The position numbers and the translations under genes are program-made. The notes under the pieces are model-generated. The model was given only the letters and a program-made list of their open reading frames with translations. It did no database searches and was not told where the DNA came from. Shown in pieces: positions 35,153 through 42,394 of a stretch of DNA of 64,000 nt. The DNA comes from Caulobacter sp. S45 (lineage in GTDB: Bacteria; Pseudomonadota; Alphaproteobacteria; Caulobacterales; Caulobacteraceae), in assembly GCF_009765965.1 (NCBI RefSeq), contig NZ_LMUL01000014.1:1226337-1290336 (forward strand). Reading direction: 5' to 3'. Each line of letters begins with the position of its first letter. Positions within the stretch are counted from its first letter, which is position 1.

Positions 35153-35644
35153 ATGGCGCTCCAGATCGACCCCGTCGGACCGGATCAGACCGCGGCGTTT
35201 GGCGCGCTCTGGATCCCTTGGCTGAAATCAACCGTCGGCGTCGCGCCTGAACCTGAGGATCTGCGAGCGATGGCGGATCCTCAGACCTTTTATGGCGAAA
35301 GCGGGGGCTGTGCGTTGCTGGCCAGAGTGGACGACGTCGTCGTCGGCGCCGTTGCGGTGAAGGGACTGGGCGCGGCCGGCTTTGAGTTTTGCAAACTTGT
35401 GGTGACGGAGCGCGCGCGGGGGCATGGCGCGGGACGGGCGCTCGTCGTGGCGAGCCTACGGTTCGCCGAAGCGCGCGGCGGTCCCTGGCTCTACCTGCAA
35501 TCCTTCAACCGCCTGGAGGTGGCGCTGAGTCTCTATCGGCGGATGGGCTTTGTCGACGCGCCTGCCCCGGAGGAAATGCGCGTGCTGGGACGCACCGAGA
35601 TCGTCATGCGCAAGGCCGCCGTGCGTCCTCCCGACGCCGCCTAA
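35153..35644 (+). CDS. GNAT-family N-acetyltransferase
   Basis: A 163-residue GNAT domain. Motif A is seen as FEFCKLVVTERARGHGAGRALVVASLRFAEARG, with the acetyl-CoA-binding RGHGAG near residue 88, and motif B as LYLQSFNRLEVALSLYRRMGF. It transfers an acetyl group from acetyl-CoA to an unknown amine. The ATG at 35153 has GGGGGAACGAGG upstream. It lies 53 bases after the DJ-1/PfpI gene, so both may be one transcript, and is convergent with the LysR gene. Confidence 0.82.
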   Translation: MALQIDPVGPDQTAAFGALWIPWLKSTVGVAPEPEDLRAMADPQTFYGESGGCALLARVDDVVVGAVAVKGLGAAGFEFCKLVVTERARGHGAGRALVVASLRFAEARGGPWLYLQSFNRLEVALSLYRRMGFVDAPAPEEMRVLGRTEIVMRKAAVRPPDAA

Positions 35645-35685
35645 TAAGCCTTCGCCCTGGCGGCGCCTTGCTCCGGCGATCCGGG

Positions 35686-36585
35686 CTATGGGGCCGCGTA
35701 GCGCGCGAAGCCGTCCGCCACCATCGTCGCCATCATCTCGATCGGGCGCTTGAGATTGCCGAGGTCGCGCAAATGCACCACCCAAAGGTCGAGCTGCATC
35801 GCGAACCCGGACGCGTCGACCACCGAGATTTCGTCGCGGTTGGCGCTGGCCCGCAGAACGCTTCGCGGCGCCATCCCTAACCCTAAGCCGGACGCGATCA
35901 TCCGAAGCTGAATCTCCGTTCCATAGGTGTCGATGGCGACGCGCAGGCCCCCCCGCTCGCCCATCGCTCGCTCGAGACCGGCTCGATAACCGCACCCGAC
36001 CGGGTTCAAGATCCAATTTTGCCCGGTCAAGTCAGCCAAGCTGACGGCCTCGCCCACCCGCGGTCGGCGCCGGCTCTGAACGATGACGACATCCACTGTG
36101 GCGATGGTCCATCCCATCAAGGGCGCAGCCGGCCGGTCGCCGCTCGGCAGCATGATGATCGCGGCGTCCATCTCGCCGGAGGCCACTAGGGCCGCGAGTC
36201 CGGCTCCCCAACCGGCGCGGACCCGCAGGTCGAGCGCCGGGAAGTGCCCGGAAAACTCCTCCACCGCATCGACCAGGATGGCGTCACCAATCGCTTGCGA
36301 GATGCCGAACCGCAGCATCCCGGTCGGCTCCGCGTGTTGGTGGGTGAGCGTCAGCAATTCGTCGACCCCGCGCAGGATCGGCAGCGACTGCTCATAGACC
36401 CGCCGTCCCAAAGCCGTGGCGCTCGGCGGCCGCTGCGTTCGGTCCAGGAGCGCCCCGCCCAGCGCCTCCTCCAGCTGTTGAATGCGGCGCGAGATTGCGG
36501 ACTGGGTCAGGTGCAGCCTCGAGGCCGCCTTGGTCACCGATTTGCTGTCGACGACGGCGGCCAGGGCCCTGAGGTTGTCGATCAT
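35686..36585 (-). CDS. LysR-family transcriptional regulator of the tautomerase/FAH/PoxB-like cluster
   Basis: A 299-residue LTTR. The HTH is at residues 1-60 (LRALAAVVDSKSVTKAASRLHLTQSAISRRIQQLEEALGGALLDRTQRPPSATALG) and the substrate-binding domain lies at about 90-290. It is divergent from the tautomerase gene with 96 bases between starts, the normal setting for a LysR regulator of the adjacent catabolic operon. The inducer is presumably a pathway intermediate. The ATG at 36585 has GAGG 9 bases upstream; a GTG at 36594 is too close to that site. Confidence 0.88.
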   Translation of the reverse strand: MIDNLRALAAVVDSKSVTKAASRLHLTQSAISRRIQQLEEALGGALLDRTQRPPSATALGRRVYEQSLPILRGVDELLTLTHQHAEPTGMLRFGISQAIGDAILVDAVEEFSGHFPALDLRVRAGWGAGLAALVASGEMDAAIIMLPSGDRPAAPLMGWTIATVDVVIVQSRRRPRVGEAVSLADLTGQNWILNPVGCGYRAGLERAMGERGGLRVAIDTYGTEIQLRMIASGLGLGMAPRSVLRASANRDEISVVDASGFAMQLDLWVVHLRDLGNLKRPIEMMATMVADGFARYAAP

Positions 36586-36681
36586 GATGCTCACGCCTCA
36601 TACTAATATCCAGTATTATGCGTTTTACGCGGCCGGCTGTCGAGCCTAGGTTAGGCAGGTTAAACCACGGGAGCCCCCGTC

Positions 36682-37071
36682 ATGCCGCTAGCCAGAATTG
36701 ATATCAGCAAGACTGCATCGCGTGACCGCGTGCGCGATGTCAGTGCAGCTGTGTACAACGCCATGGTCGCCGTTGGCGGAGTGCCGCCATCGGACAAATT
36801 CCAGATGATCACCCGCCACGAGCCGGACGAGATCATCTACCCCGAGGAGGGTTACCTGGGGATCGACTACACGCCCGACCTGATTATTATCCAGATCACG
36901 TGGGTGGCTGGCCGTTCAACCGACGTCAAGAAGCAATTCTTCCAATACATCGCCGACGAGATTCACGCCAAGCAAGGCGTGCGGAAGCAGGACATCTGGA
37001 TCAATCTGGTCGAGGCCAACCGCGAGGATTGGTCGTTCGGCAACGGCGAGATGCAGTATGGGCCCAAATGA
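36682..37071 (+). CDS. Tautomerase-superfamily protein
   Basis: A 129-residue protein starting Met-Pro, so the processed N-terminus is the catalytic Pro-1 of the tautomerase superfamily. Its length is twice that of 4-oxalocrotonate tautomerase. DKFQMITRHEPDEIIY and IIIQITWVAGRSTDVKKQFFQYIADEI resemble the MSAD/cis-CaaD-like fused group. Such enzymes shift keto-enol equilibria or hydrate/decarboxylate small acids. It is the first gene of a probable operon with an FAH-family hydrolase (118 bases on) and a PoxB-like enzyme, which suggests it prepares a 2-oxo-enol acid for cleavage. Confidence 0.82.
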   Translation: MPLARIDISKTASRDRVRDVSAAVYNAMVAVGGVPPSDKFQMITRHEPDEIIYPEEGYLGIDYTPDLIIIQITWVAGRSTDVKKQFFQYIADEIHAKQGVRKQDIWINLVEANREDWSFGNGEMQYGPK

Positions 37072-37189
37072 CGGCGTGGCGGCGATCGCGGCTCGGCGCC
37101 TGGAACTCCACCGCGTCTAAGGGCCCTCTTCGGCGTCGATCGCCGGCTTCTGTTCGCCTGAGCTCGAACTCTCCAGGAAAGGGTCGATC

Positions 37190-38044
37190 ATGAAATTCGC
37201 CACCTTCGACGATGACGGGCGCGAGCAAGTCGGCTGGATCGAAGACGACCACACCGTACATCCGATCGCCGCAGCCGACATGGTGGATCTGATCACCCGG
37301 TACGACGAGCTCGGCCCTTCGCTGCAGGCGCGCGGCGTCGGCGTCGCCCTCGATGGCGTACGCTTGGTCGCCCCGATTCCGCGGCCCCGGCGAAACATCT
37401 TCTGCGTCGGAAAGAACTACCGGGACCACGCTCAGGAGTTCTCCCGAAGCGGCTACGACGGCCCCGCCAAGGACGGAGATAACAACGACTACCCGGCGGT
37501 CTTCACCAAGCCCGCGAGCTGCGTGGTCGGCACCGGCGCGGCCGTCCAAACCCATCCGTCAGTGACCTCGGAGGTCGATTACGAGGGTGAATTGGCCGTC
37601 GTGATCGGGCGACCCGGGATCGACATCGCTCGCAGCGACGCCATGGCCCACGTCTGGGGCTACACCATCGTCAACGACGTGACGGCGCGCGACCGTCAGA
37701 AGCGACATCGCCAGTGGTTCCTCGGCAAGGCGCTCGACACCTTCTGTCCCATGGGGCCGTGGATCACGACCGCGGATGAGGTTGTGGCCGTCGACCTGCT
37801 GCTTCAGACCTGGGTCAACGGTGAGCTCCGCCAGAACGCGAACACGCGGGACCTGATCTTCGACATCCCAAGCCTCATCGAGACCTTATCGGCGGGCATG
37901 ATGCTGCGGCCGGGCGACGTGATCGCCACCGGCACCCCGGCGGGTGTCGGACTAGGCCTCGACCCACCACAGTTCCTCCGGCCTGGCGACGAGGTCGTGG
38001 TGACGATCGCGGGCCTCGGGACACTGCGCAATACGTTCGTCTAA
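37190..38044 (+). CDS. Fumarylacetoacetate hydrolase (FAH) family protein
   Basis: A 284-residue FAH-fold enzyme. The N-terminal domain ends near VAPIPRPRRNIFCVGKNYRDHAQEF. The catalytic domain shows metal ligands in SEVDYEGELAVVIGR (two Glu) and GYTIVNDVTARDRQ (Asp), then GKALDTFCPMGPWI and the C-terminal GDVIATGTPAGVG. These features are typical of acylpyruvate/fumarylpyruvate hydrolases and 2-hydroxyhepta-2,4-diene-1,7-dioate isomerases, which break or isomerise C-C-activated 2,4-dioxo acids and often release pyruvate. AGGAAAGG precedes the ATG. It lies between a tautomerase gene and a pyruvate-oxidase-like gene. Confidence 0.88.
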   Translation: MKFATFDDDGREQVGWIEDDHTVHPIAAADMVDLITRYDELGPSLQARGVGVALDGVRLVAPIPRPRRNIFCVGKNYRDHAQEFSRSGYDGPAKDGDNNDYPAVFTKPASCVVGTGAAVQTHPSVTSEVDYEGELAVVIGRPGIDIARSDAMAHVWGYTIVNDVTARDRQKRHRQWFLGKALDTFCPMGPWITTADEVVAVDLLLQTWVNGELRQNANTRDLIFDIPSLIETLSAGMMLRPGDVIATGTPAGVGLGLDPPQFLRPGDEVVVTIAGLGTLRNTFV

Positions 38045-38083
38045 CGGAGCGTCCCCCCCCCATGACCGCCACAGGAAACAACG

Positions 38084-39778
38084 ATGTCTGAAACTGTCGC
38101 AGACATGATCGTCGGCACGCTCGAACAAGTCGGCGTCCAACAGATCTTCGCCCTGATCGGCGACTCTCTCAATCCGCTCGCCGATTCGGTCCGGCGCAGC
38201 TCGATCGAGTGGATCGGCGTGCGTCATGAGGAAGGGGCCGCGCTCGCGGCCGCGGGCCAAGCCAAGCTCACTGGACGGCTGACCGTTTGCGCCGGCACCA
38301 CCGGACCAGGCAGCACCCACCTGGTCGCCGGCCTCTACGAGGCGAGCCGCGATCATGCGCCGGTCTTGGCGCTTTCGGGCGACATGCCGCTACAGTTCCA
38401 GGGCACAGACTATATTCAGACGACCAAGCCCGACATTCTGTTCCGCGACGTGGCGCTCTACACCGAGACCCTGTTGTCCGCGGGGCAGGCGCCGGCGCTG
38501 ATCCATCAGGCGATCGCGGCGGCTTACGCCGGCCGCGGCGTCGCGCACCTGACGCTGCCGCAGGACGTGCTGAGCAGCCGTGGCCATGCCGAGGTGGCGA
38601 GCATCGCGACCCTGAAGCCGCGCGGGCAGATCGCGGCGACTGAGAACGACATCGCCGAGATCGCCCGCCTAATCAATCAGGCGACGAAGGTGGTGATCCT
38701 GTGCGGCGCCGGTTGCCACGGGGCAGCCGATGAGCTGCGGACGCTGTCCGACCGCTTGAGAGCGCCGCTGATCCATTCCGTCAAGGGCAAGGACATTATG
38801 GCCTATGACGACCCGCGCTGGATGGGCGGCATTGGCATGATCGGCACCAAGGCGGTGTACGACGCGGTCATGGCCTGCGACCTGCTGCTGATGCTGGGCA
38901 GTGACTATCCGTATTCGAACTTCCTGCCGACCAAGCCTGTGGTGGTGCAGATCGACGAGCGCGCCGAGGCGCTGGGGCGACGCGCGCCGACGGCCTTCGC
39001 CGCGGTGGGGTCGGTGCTGCCGACCCTCAGGTTGCTCCTAGACCGCGTCGCCAGCAAAGCCGACGCCGGCTTCTTCGACGCGACCGCCCGGGCGCGCCAC
39101 AAGTGGGATGCAATGCTGGACAAGCAGTCCGATCCCGCGCGCAGCCGGGATCGCATCCATCCGCAGGCGGTCGCGCGGACGGTGGGAGACCTCGCCGCGA
39201 ACGACGCCGTCTTCGTGTTCGACACCGGGCTGAACACGCTTTGGTCCGCCAACTGGATCCGCCAGAGTGGATCGCAGCGGATCATCGGCTCGTTCAACAA
39301 CGCCGCCGTGGGGACGGCGCTGGGCCAGGCCAATGGCATCCAGGTCCACGACCGCAAGCGGCAGGTCATCGCCCTTTGCGGCGACGGCGGCTTCAACATG
39401 CTGATGTGCGAGTTCATGACCGCCGTGCACCACAAGCTGCCGATCAAGGTCGTCGTCTACAACAACTCCGCTTTCGGCCTGATCCACCTGGAGGCCGAAT
39501 CCATCGGCCTGCCGCCGTACGAGAAGGGCATTCAGTTTCCCAACCCCGACTTCGCCGCCTTGGCCGAAGCCTGCGGCGGTCGCGGCTTCAAGGTCGATCG
39601 CCCCGATCAGCTGCGGGCCGTCATCGCCCAGGCGCTGGCCTGCGACGGTCCTGTCATCGTGGATGCGGTTGTGGCGGCCGATGAAATGCCCAATCTGCCC
39701 CACGTTGAGCTGGCTCAAGTCGGAAACTTCGCTCAGGCCAAAATCAGAGAGGCGGTGCTGGCGTTCTCCGGCGGGTGA
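38084..39778 (+). CDS. poxB: ThDP-dependent pyruvate dehydrogenase (quinone)/pyruvate oxidase-like protein
   Basis: A 564-residue thiamine-diphosphate enzyme with the three-domain POX fold. Features are GDSLNPLADS near residue 27, the catalytic Glu in RHEEGAALA near 48, CAGTTGPGSTHL, the FAD/structural middle domain, and the ThDP-Mg motif LCGDGGFNMLMCEF...VVYNNS at about 430-460. The whole length follows E. coli PoxB, which oxidises pyruvate to acetate and CO2 and passes electrons to quinone. The C-terminus is shorter than E. coli's lipid-binding tail, so membrane activation may differ. It begins 39 bases after the FAH-family gene, so pyruvate released there could be its substrate. Acetolactate synthase or another ThDP decarboxylase is less likely. 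Confidence 0.78.
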   Translation: MSETVADMIVGTLEQVGVQQIFALIGDSLNPLADSVRRSSIEWIGVRHEEGAALAAAGQAKLTGRLTVCAGTTGPGSTHLVAGLYEASRDHAPVLALSGDMPLQFQGTDYIQTTKPDILFRDVALYTETLLSAGQAPALIHQAIAAAYAGRGVAHLTLPQDVLSSRGHAEVASIATLKPRGQIAATENDIAEIARLINQATKVVILCGAGCHGAADELRTLSDRLRAPLIHSVKGKDIMAYDDPRWMGGIGMIGTKAVYDAVMACDLLLMLGSDYPYSNFLPTKPVVVQIDERAEALGRRAPTAFAAVGSVLPTLRLLLDRVASKADAGFFDATARARHKWDAMLDKQSDPARSRDRIHPQAVARTVGDLAANDAVFVFDTGLNTLWSANWIRQSGSQRIIGSFNNAAVGTALGQANGIQVHDRKRQVIALCGDGGFNMLMCEFMTAVHHKLPIKVVVYNNSAFGLIHLEAESIGLPPYEKGIQFPNPDFAALAEACGGRGFKVDRPDQLRAVIAQALACDGPVIVDAVVAADEMPNLPHVELAQVGNFAQAKIREAVLAFSGG

Positions 39779-39839
39779 GGAGACAGATGCGCCGGTGATG
39801 GGAGGCCGCTTACAGCCGCCCCCTCCGGCAGCGTGGACC

Positions 39840-40262
39840 TCATCCGTCGAGCTCGGGGATGACGGCGTCGGATGGAGCGGCCTCCGCTTCCCCCCGGGCC
39901 GCCAAGACGGCGTCGCCATACCTGAGAGTCCAATCGAACAGCGCCGCAACGGGATGCTCTAGCGTCATGCCCAATTCCGTAAAGACGTATTCCACCCCGA
40001 GAGGACGGGTTGTCAGCACACGTCGAGCGATCAACCCATTTTGCTCAAGCCGGCGAAGACACTGAACAAGGCTCTTCTGGGAAATATCCGGAACGTCCCG
40101 ACGGATCGCGTTGAATCTTCGCCGATACTCGTGATCGCACAGGGACCCGAGCACGGACATCGTCCATTTATCTGACAGAAGGTCGAGCAGTATGCGGTCG
40201 CCTCGGATCTTTCTCACGTCAAGACTGGCCAACGGGGTCACCTCGAAGACACTAAGTGCCAA
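39840..40262 (-). CDS. HxlR-family winged-helix regulator
   Basis: A regulator of about 135-140 residues. The HxlR signature runs LLDLLSDKWTMSVLGSLCDHEYRRRFNAIRRDVPDISQKSLVQCLRRLEQNGLIARRV, then YVFTELGMTLEHPVAALFDWTLRYGD. There is no N-terminal redox cysteine of the typical C-P-V kind; a Cys sits within the winged helix. These proteins often respond to reactive electrophiles and repress a divergent oxidoreductase. The SDR gene on the opposite strand begins about 70 bases away, which fits. The start is uncertain: TTG at 40262 or GTG at 40241. Confidence 0.83.
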   Translation of the reverse strand: MALSVFEVTPLASLDVRKIRGDRILLDLLSDKWTMSVLGSLCDHEYRRRFNAIRRDVPDISQKSLVQCLRRLEQNGLIARRVLTTRPLGVEYVFTELGMTLEHPVAALFDWTLRYGDAVLAARGEAEAAPSDAVIPELDG

Positions 40263-40333
40263 TAAAGTGCCTAATTTACACTAGGTTTCTGTCTGATACC
40301 ACTGCGCAGACAGGCAATCAAAAGGCGTGCGAA

Positions 40334-41083
40334 ATGGCTCAACTCACCGGCAAGGTCGCGATCGTCACCGGCGCCTCCAAAGGCATCGGCGCTGCGATAG
40401 CCAAAGGGCTGGGGCTGGCTGGGGCGAAAGTCGTCGTGAACTACCTGGCGGATCGCGCCGGGGCGGAGCGGGTCGCATCCGCGATCGCGGACGCTGGCGG
40501 CGAAGCGACGACCTTCGGTGCGGACGTCTCAAAACCGGCGGATGTCCAGCAACTGTTCGAGACGACCGCTCAGGTGTTCGGTCGGCCTGATATCTTGATC
40601 AACAACGCCGGTCTTTATCGCTTCGAGCCCTTCGAGGTCGTTACGGAAGCCGAGTTTCGTCGCATCTACGACACCAATGTGCTTGGGCCGGTCCTGACGA
40701 TGCAGGAAGCGGTCAAGCAGTTTGGAACGACGGGCGGCGTGATCGTCAACATCGCCACCGCCGGCGTCTCAAACGCGGGACCGATGAGCTCCACCTACAC
40801 CTCTTCGAAGGCGGCCCTGGTCGCCTTATCGCGCGTCCTCGCCAACGAGCTGGGTCCGCGCGGAATCCGCGTCAATGTCGTCTGCCCCGGCGCAACAGAA
40901 ACCGAAGGCGCGCACGCCATCGGCGTTCTCGACGGCGACATGGTCAAGCATTTGGTGGCGACGACGCCGCTGGGCCGTCTCGGACAGCCGGAAGACCTTG
41001 TGGGACCGGTCCTCTTCCTGGCCTCCGATGCGGCCAAGTGGGTCACCGGCGAGGTTCTGTTCGCATCGGGCGGCTCGCGCTGA
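40334..41083 (+). CDS. Short-chain dehydrogenase/reductase (FabG-like)
   Basis: A 249-residue classical SDR. The cofactor motif TGASKGIG is at residues 12-19, NNAG near 92, then NIATAGVSNAG, YTSSK near 156, and the end KWVTGEVLFASGGSR. It matches glucose/3-oxoacyl reductase-type SDRs; the substrate is unknown. The ATG at 40334 is where similarity starts, with AAAGG 8 bases upstream; the frame is open from 40256 but overlaps the promoter region shared with the divergent HxlR gene. That regulator probably controls it. Confidence 0.87.
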   Translation: MAQLTGKVAIVTGASKGIGAAIAKGLGLAGAKVVVNYLADRAGAERVASAIADAGGEATTFGADVSKPADVQQLFETTAQVFGRPDILINNAGLYRFEPFEVVTEAEFRRIYDTNVLGPVLTMQEAVKQFGTTGGVIVNIATAGVSNAGPMSSTYTSSKAALVALSRVLANELGPRGIRVNVVCPGATETEGAHAIGVLDGDMVKHLVATTPLGRLGQPEDLVGPVLFLASDAAKWVTGEVLFASGGSR

Positions 41084-41148
41084 GCGCGATAGATCGGGGC
41101 CGCAGAACCGCCGGCCAGGACGTAATTTGCTATAGGAAAGGCAAAGCG

Positions 41149-41376
41149 ATGACCAAGACCCTCCCCGCCCTCTTCGGGACGGCCGTATTGCTTTTCAGCG
41201 GCGCGGCCATCGCGCAGACGCATGCCAACACACCCAAGCCCAAGCCGGGTCCGACTTATCTTGCGCACCCGAGCCGGGCGGCCATTAGCGAAAAGCCGGG
41301 CAAAAAAGCCAAATCCACGGATGGCTATTCTGGATCGGGCGCCCAGAACCAGAGTCCTAGTCCACATCTCCTTTAG
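41149..41376 (+). CDS. Small secreted hypothetical protein
   Basis: A 75-residue precursor: signal peptide residues 1-22 (LPALFGTAVLLFSGAAIAQ), then a Pro/Lys/Ser-rich, probably disordered tail (TPKPKPGPTYL, KPGKKAKSTDG). AGGAAAGG 7 bases before the ATG at 41149 supports the start. No family is recognised. It follows the SDR gene by 65 bases on the same strand. It resembles in style the small secreted protein at 41943. Confidence 0.6.
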   Translation: MTKTLPALFGTAVLLFSGAAIAQTHANTPKPKPGPTYLAHPSRAAISEKPGKKAKSTDGYSGSGAQNQSPSPHLL

Positions 41377-41604
41377 GCCCAGCGCATAGGCCGGTCCCCG
41401 CTTCAGCGTTCAAGCGGCGTTCGCTGGAACGGGGGCGCGACCCCGCCACGCGACGGCATCAACGCCTTCTGAGACCATAGAGCGCCCCTGGATCGGCGCG
41501 TTGATCCCTCCCGCATGGTTCAGTCGCCTTCGCTCGACCGGAACACGCCTTGGCTCTCCGAGTCGGAGAGCCGTCGCAGGACCAGCCGGCCCTGCTGGTA
41601 GCAC

Positions 41605-41733
41605 GCCAACTCCGGCCTCTATTTCTATAAGCGCAAACCCGTCAGCCCCAGCCCCGCCGGCCAGGATGACGCCGCCGCGGCAATCCTTTGGGCGACGAGC
41701 GAACTCGTCGCTGACGGCGTGAAGCCGACTTAG
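41605..41733 (+). pseudogene. C-terminal fragment of a retinol-dehydrogenase-like SDR
   Basis: The frame reads ANSGLYFYKRKPVSPSPAGQDDAAAAILWATSELVADGVKPT then TAG. It is strongly similar to residues about 245-287 of the intact SDR at 32639-33514 (GLYFYKRKPISPSPTAQDNAAASVLWATSEAIAGGVKLG). Nothing of the Rossmann domain precedes it. It is a truncated paralogue, likely left by a deletion. Confidence 0.75.
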
Positions 41734-41884
41734 GATCGGCGATCCGGCTGTCAGACTTTCCGGCCGGTCCAAGTCACACGGAAGGCGATTTTCGGGAGCG
41801 CCACAACGCACCCAAGAGGAAGGGGAGACGCCATACCTCGACGCGGTTTGCGATCATCATTTCGACCTAATGCTCGATGGCTCC

Positions 41885-41910
41885 GGAACGGTTGGTCCCC
41901 GCCTGAAGTT
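41885..41910 (+). promoter_or_regulatory. Candidate EcfG-type promoter (GGAAC-N17-AGTT)
   Basis: GGAAC at 41885-41889 is followed after 17 bases by AGTT, close to the alphaproteobacterial general-stress sigma consensus GGAAC-N16/17-CGTT. The predicted start lies about 25 bases before the small secreted gene at 41943. One mismatch in the -10 element; chance occurrence is possible. Confidence 0.35.
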
Positions 41911-41942
41911 GGTGGAAGGCAAACGGAACGCCGAAGGCCCCC

Positions 41943-42197
41943 ATGAAACTGATCCTGATCGCTGCGACAGTTGCCCTAACGACCCTGCTCGTCCAAGGGT
42001 CAGCCACAGCCCAGAACAATCCGGACGATCGCGACACCACTCAAAATACCGGCGGCCCGAAAGGCACCAGCGGAACCGTGGGCGTGACCGAGAAACCCGG
42101 CCCCACCACCGGTGACACCGGACACAAAGCGCCAGCACACAAGAAAAACCACCATGCGGCCACAGCGACTCCGCCGGCCAGTCCGATGCCGCATTAG
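41943..42197 (+). CDS. Small secreted hypothetical protein
   Basis: An 84-residue precursor: signal peptide about residues 1-23 (LILIAATVALTTLLVQGSATAQ), then a low-complexity Gly/Thr/Pro/His-rich mature part (GGPKGTSGTVGVTEKPGPTTGDTG, KKNHHAATA). Likely disordered; no family is recognised. GAAGG precedes the ATG at a distance of about 6-7 bases. A candidate stress-sigma promoter lies just upstream. Confidence 0.6.
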   Translation: MKLILIAATVALTTLLVQGSATAQNNPDDRDTTQNTGGPKGTSGTVGVTEKPGPTTGDTGHKAPAHKKNHHAATATPPASPMPH

Positions 42198-42394
42198 CTT
42201 GATGACAGCTCTCGCATGCAAAGTCTGTTGGACCCATTGGTGTAAAGTGGCGTCCAACCGGGGCCCCTATAGCGTCCAAGAGGGGCTCTGACTCATTTGA
42301 TGAAGTCGAGGCGCCGCTCCCTTGGTCAGCAAGGGAATCAGCAGATGGCGCGCTCGATACGCCCAATAGCGTTGCTGCGGCCGGGGTTGGCTCT

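Larger units (their letters stand above)
41377..41942. other. Gene-poor stretch with an SDR fragment
   Basis: No intact gene is seen in 566 bases. It contains the SDR C-terminal fragment at 41605-41733 and, at the right end, a possible EcfG-type promoter for the next small gene. Minus-strand open frames here are antisense to the fragment and not credible. Confidence 0.4.

Noticed and set aside
41410-41811. 133-residue minus-strand ORF
   Set aside because: It is antisense to the SDR C-terminal fragment and has no independent support.
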